A DNA stretch of 64,000 nucleotides from Luzula sylvatica (taxonomy: Eukaryota > Streptophyta > Magnoliopsida > Poales > Juncaceae): positions 5,590,001-5,654,000 of the forward strand of contig OX326958.1 of the NCBI GenBank assembly GCA_946800325.1, in the 5' to 3' direction. Position numbers and translations under genes: made by a program. The notes under the pieces are model-generated. The model saw nothing but the letters and a program-made list of their open reading frames with translations, was not told the origin of the DNA and made no database searches. Within the stretch, counting starts at the first letter, position 1. Every line of letters starts with the position of its first letter. Positions 60,780-64,000 of this stretch are shown one piece after another.

Positions 60780-63700
60780 CGAGGGTTTTAACATTACGGC
60801 ATTACCATTTTCTCTAGTTTATTGTTATCTGCATTTTACAATTAATTGGTTAAATAAAGAATAAATTTTATCCAAAAATTATACGCCTGAAATTCACCGG
60901 AGGCGGTCACTCCTCCTTCATTTCTTCGTGCAAAATAGATCGTTTTCAACTCGCAAAATCATGCCATAATCATCGTATTTAATAATTCATGACTGAATTA
61001 CAATAAACTGTGTTTTCTGCTAATTCGGGTCAAAAAGACCAAATCTCCCAAATCCAGTCGAGTGGATGCATTTCTCTCGTCGAGACGAGCGATTTTGATA
61101 TATAGATCGTGCCATTTGGTGAAAAAAAGTATGAGAAAGTAACGAGGGTTTTAACATTATGGCATTACCATTTTCTCTAATTTATTGTTATCAGAATTTT
61201 ACAATTAATTGTTTAAATAAAAAATAATTTTTGTCCTTAAATTATACGCCGGAAATTCACTGCAGGCGGTCTCTCCTTCTTCATTTCTTCGCGCAAAATA
61301 GGACGTTTTCAACTCGCAAAATCATGCCATAATCATCGTATTTAATTATCCATGATTAAATTATAATAAACTTTATTTTCTATTAATTCGGGCTAAAAAG
61401 ACCAAATCTTCCAAATCCAGTCACGAGGCTGTATTCCTCTCGTCGAGACGAGCGATTTTGATATAAAAATCGTGCCATTTGGTGAAAGTATGAGAAAGTT
61501 ACGAGTATTTTAACATAACGGCATAACCATTTTCTCTAGTTTATTGTTTTGTGCATTTTACAATTAATTGGTTAAATAATGAATAACTTTTATCCTTAAA
61601 TTATACGCCGGAAATTCACCGGAGGCGGTCACTCCTCCTTCATTTCTTCGCGCAAAATAAACCGTTTTCAACTCGCAAAATCATGCCATAATCATCGTAT
61701 ATAATAATTCATGACTGAATTACAATAAACTGTGCTTTCTGCTAATTCGGGTCAAAAAGACCAAATCTCCCAAATCCAGTCCCGTTGCTGCATTTCTCTC
61801 GTCGAGACGAGCGATTTTGATATATAGATCGTGCCATTTGGTGAAAAAAAGTATGAGAAAGTAACGAGGGTTTTTACATTACGGCATTACCATTTTCTCT
61901 AATTTATTGTTATCTGAATTTTACAATTAATTGTTTGAATAAAGAATAATTTTTATCCTTAAATTATACGCCGGAAATTCACCGGAGGCGGTCACTCCTC
62001 CTTCATTTCTTCGGGCAAAATAGACCGTTTTCAACTCGCAAAATCATGCCAGAATCATCGTATATAATAATTCATGACTGAATTACAATAAACTGTGTTT
62101 TCTGCTAATTTGGGTCAAAAAGACCAAATCTCCCAAATCTAGTCGCGTGGCTGCATTTCTCTCGTCGAGACGAGCGATTTTGATATATAGATCGGGCCAT
62201 TTGGTGAAAAAAAGTATGAGAAAGTAACGAGGGTTTTTACATTACGGCATTACCATTTTCTCTAATTTATTGTTATCTGAATTTTACAATTAATTGTTTA
62301 AATAAAGAATAATTTTTATCCTTAAATTATACGCCGGAAATTCACCGGAGGCGGTCACTCCTCCTTCATTTCTTCGCGCAAAATAGATCGTTTTCAACTC
62401 GCAAAATCATGCCATAATCATCGTATATAATAATTCATGACTGAATTACAATAAACTGTGCTTTCTGCTAATTTGGGCTAAAAAGAGCAAATCTTCCAAA
62501 TCCAGTCGCGAGGCTGCATTTCTCTCTTCGAGACGAGTGATTTTGATATATAGATCGTGCCATTTGGTGAAAAAAAGTATGAGAAAGTAACGAGGGTTTT
62601 AACATTATGGCATTACCATTTTCTCTAATTTATTGTTATCTGAATTTTACAATTAATTGTTTAAATAAAGAATAATTTTTATCGTTAAATTATACGCCGG
62701 AAATTCACCGGAGGCGGTCACTCCTCCTTCATTTCTTCGCGCAAAATAGATCGTTTTCAACTCGCAAAATCATGCCATAATCATCGTATATAATAATTCT
62801 TGACTGAATTACAATAAACTGTGTTTTCTGCTAATTCGGGTCAAAAAGACCAAATCTCCCAAATCCAGTCGCGTGGCTGCATTTCTCTCGTCGAGACGAG
62901 CGATTTTGATATATAGATCGTGCCATTTGGTGAAAAAAAGTATGAGAAAGTAACGAGGGTTTTAACATTACGGCATTACCATTTTCTCTAGTTTATTGTT
63001 ATCTGCATTTTACAATTAATTGGTTAAATAAAGAATAAATTTTATCCAAAAATTATACGCCTGAAATTCACCGGAGCCGGTCACTCCTCCTTCATTTCTT
63101 CGTGCAAAATAGATCGTTTTCAACTCGCAAAATCATGCCATAATCATCGTATTTAATAATTCATGACTGAATTACAATAAACTGTGTTTTCTGCTAATTC
63201 GGGTCAAAAAGACCAAATCTCCCAAATCCAGTCGAGTGGATGCATTTCTCTCGTCGAGACGAGCGATTTTGATATATAGATCGTGCCATTTGGTGAAAAA
63301 AAGTATGAGAAAGTAACGAGGGTTTTAACATTACGGCATTACCATTTTCTCTAATTTATTGTTATCAGAATTTTACAATTAATTGTTTAAATAAAAAATA
63401 ATTTTTGTCCTTAAATTATACGCCGGAAATTCACTGCAGGCGGTCTCTCCTTCTTCATTTCTTCGCGCAAAATAGGACGTTTTCAACTCGCAAAATCATG
63501 CCATAATCATCGTATTTAATTATCCATGATTAACTTATAATAAACTTTATTTTCTATTAATTCGGGCTAAAAAGACCAAATCTTCCAAATCCAGTCACGA
63601 GGCTGTATTCCTCTCGTCGAGACGAGCGATTTTGATATAAAAATCGTGCCATTTGGTGATAGTATGAGAAAGTTACGAGTATTTTAACATAACGGCATTA

Positions 63701-64000
63701 CCATTTTCTCTAGTTTATTGTTTTGTGCATTTTACAATTAATTGGTTAAATAATGAATAACTATTATCCTTAAATTATACGGCGGAAATTCACTGGAGGC
63801 GGTCACTCCTCCTTCATTTCTTCGCGCAAAATAAACCGTTTTCAACTCGCAAAATCATGCCATAATCATCGTATATAATAATTCATGACTGAATTACAAT
63901 AAACTATATTTTCTTCTAATTCGGGTCAAAAAGACCAAATCTCCAAAATCCAGTCGCGTGGCTGCATTTCTCTCGTCGAGACGAGCGATTTTGATATATA
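60780..64000 (+). repeat. Right-hand domain: return of the CCAAAAATT-B-C cassettes
   Basis: The order TATCCAAAAATT monomer, GTCGAGTGG monomer (becoming B), C, then an AAATAAACCG monomer appears at about 60.8-61.7 and 62.97-64.0 kb. It is the same cassette as in the 18.7-19.8, 21.2-22.3 and 26.3-27.4 kb units. C landmarks here are 2174 bp apart (61433 and 63607), six monomers minus 4. The window ends inside this domain. Confidence 0.75.

Larger units (their letters stand above)
10400..63780 (+). repeat. Divergent monomer subfamily C (11 copies), paired with B
   Basis: Type C has ATTCCTCTCG in place of CATTTCTCTCG, GATATAAAAATCG for GATATATAGATCG, a shortened A-tract (GGTGAAAGTA), TAACATAACGG and TTGTTTTGTGCATTTT. 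Landmark starts are 10650, 12462, 19355, 21892, 22977, 26966, 28051, 30225, 33488, 61433 and 63607. Each is preceded by a type B monomer with TTATCAGAATTTT, CACTGCAGGCGGTCTCTCC and AATAGGACG (or AATAGAACG). No C copy was seen between about 33.9 and 61.4 kb. Confidence 0.85.
9234..64000 (+). repeat. Main 363-bp satellite array (about 54.8 kb, about 150 monomers)
   Basis: Head-to-tail monomers near 363 bp run to the window end with no change of orientation and no foreign insertion that I could find. Conserved parts in order: GACCAAATCTCCCAAATCC, a variable GTCNCRTGG tetrad, the CTCGTC-GA-GACGAG dyad, GATTTTGATATATAGATCG, GCCATTYGGTG plus an A7 tract, CATTACGGCATTACC, an AT-rich stretch, ACGCCGGAAATTCACC, a GGAGG-N8-CCTCC dyad, TTCGCGCAAAATAG, CTCGCAAAATCATGCC and CTGTGTTTTCTGCTAATTC. 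Variants at fixed points define monomer types and higher-order repeats, listed separately. No protein coding is supported. The array continues past 64000. Confidence 0.98.

Noticed and set aside
9234..64000. CRISPR-like regular repeats
   Set aside because: The repeated unit is the whole ~363-bp monomer without unique spacers, in a eukaryotic satellite context.
9234..64000. CENP-B box in the monomer
   Set aside because: TTCG occurrences in the monomer do not fit the TTCGNNNNANNCGGG pattern on either strand.
9234..64000. Inverted blocks or hidden transposons inside the main array
   Set aside because: All landmark motifs stay in the same order and orientation through to 64000, and spacing irregularities are only a few bases.

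Overview
The window is repetitive, non-genic DNA from a nuclear genome, most likely a flowering plant. The evidence for a plant is the LTR retrotransposon type: a primer binding site complementary to plant-type tRNA-Asp, a 3' polypurine tract and 1.3-1.6 kb LTRs with CCAAT and TATA boxes, of the kind seen in Ty3/gypsy Tat/Athila-like elements. The elements sit in a satellite with a unit near 363 bp. I found no host gene, tRNA, rRNA or CRISPR array.

Layout. (1) 1-2019 is the 3' end of one LTR retrotransposon (element 1): 681 bp of internal sequence with A-runs, a hairpin and polypurine tract, then a complete LTR (682-2019). (2) 2020-3414 is a satellite segment of about four monomers, one carrying a 133-bp deletion. 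(3) 3415-9233 is a complete, young, non-autonomous LTR retrotransposon (element 2). It has two nearly identical LTRs (1573 and 1571 bp), a 5-bp target duplication ATCGT, a primer binding site, one 358-codon ORF of unrecognised family, no protease/RT/RNase H/integrase, and a long non-coding 3' internal region. Removing it with one copy of the duplication restores an exact 363-bp monomer. (4) 9234-64000 is about 54.8 kb of uninterrupted head-to-tail satellite, roughly 150 monomers, all in one orientation.

The satellite is not uniform. Landmark variants return at fixed distances, so the array is a patchwork of local higher-order repeats: 4-mer (1452 bp) at about 14.45-18.4 kb, 7-mer (2537 bp) at 17.3-22.4 kb with rearranged further copies up to 28.75 kb, 9-mer (3263 bp) at 29.9-36.3 kb, 6-mer (2178 bp) at 36.3-43 kb, 4-mer again at 43.3-46.2 kb, and an alternating 5-mer/7-mer (1815/2541 bp) at 46.9-59.4 kb. 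A divergent monomer type (C), always preceded by type B, occurs 11 times but is absent from about 33.9 to 61 kb. The pattern fits repeated unequal exchange and gene conversion. Whether the array is centromeric, subtelomeric or interstitial cannot be told from the sequence.

The two retroelements are related but distinct: their LTRs share blocks, and their 3' internal regions share a duplicated A-rich module and an identical 18-nt stem-loop beside the polypurine tract. Both are on the + strand. Distances and mismatch counts were made by eye, and higher-order repeat borders are approximate.
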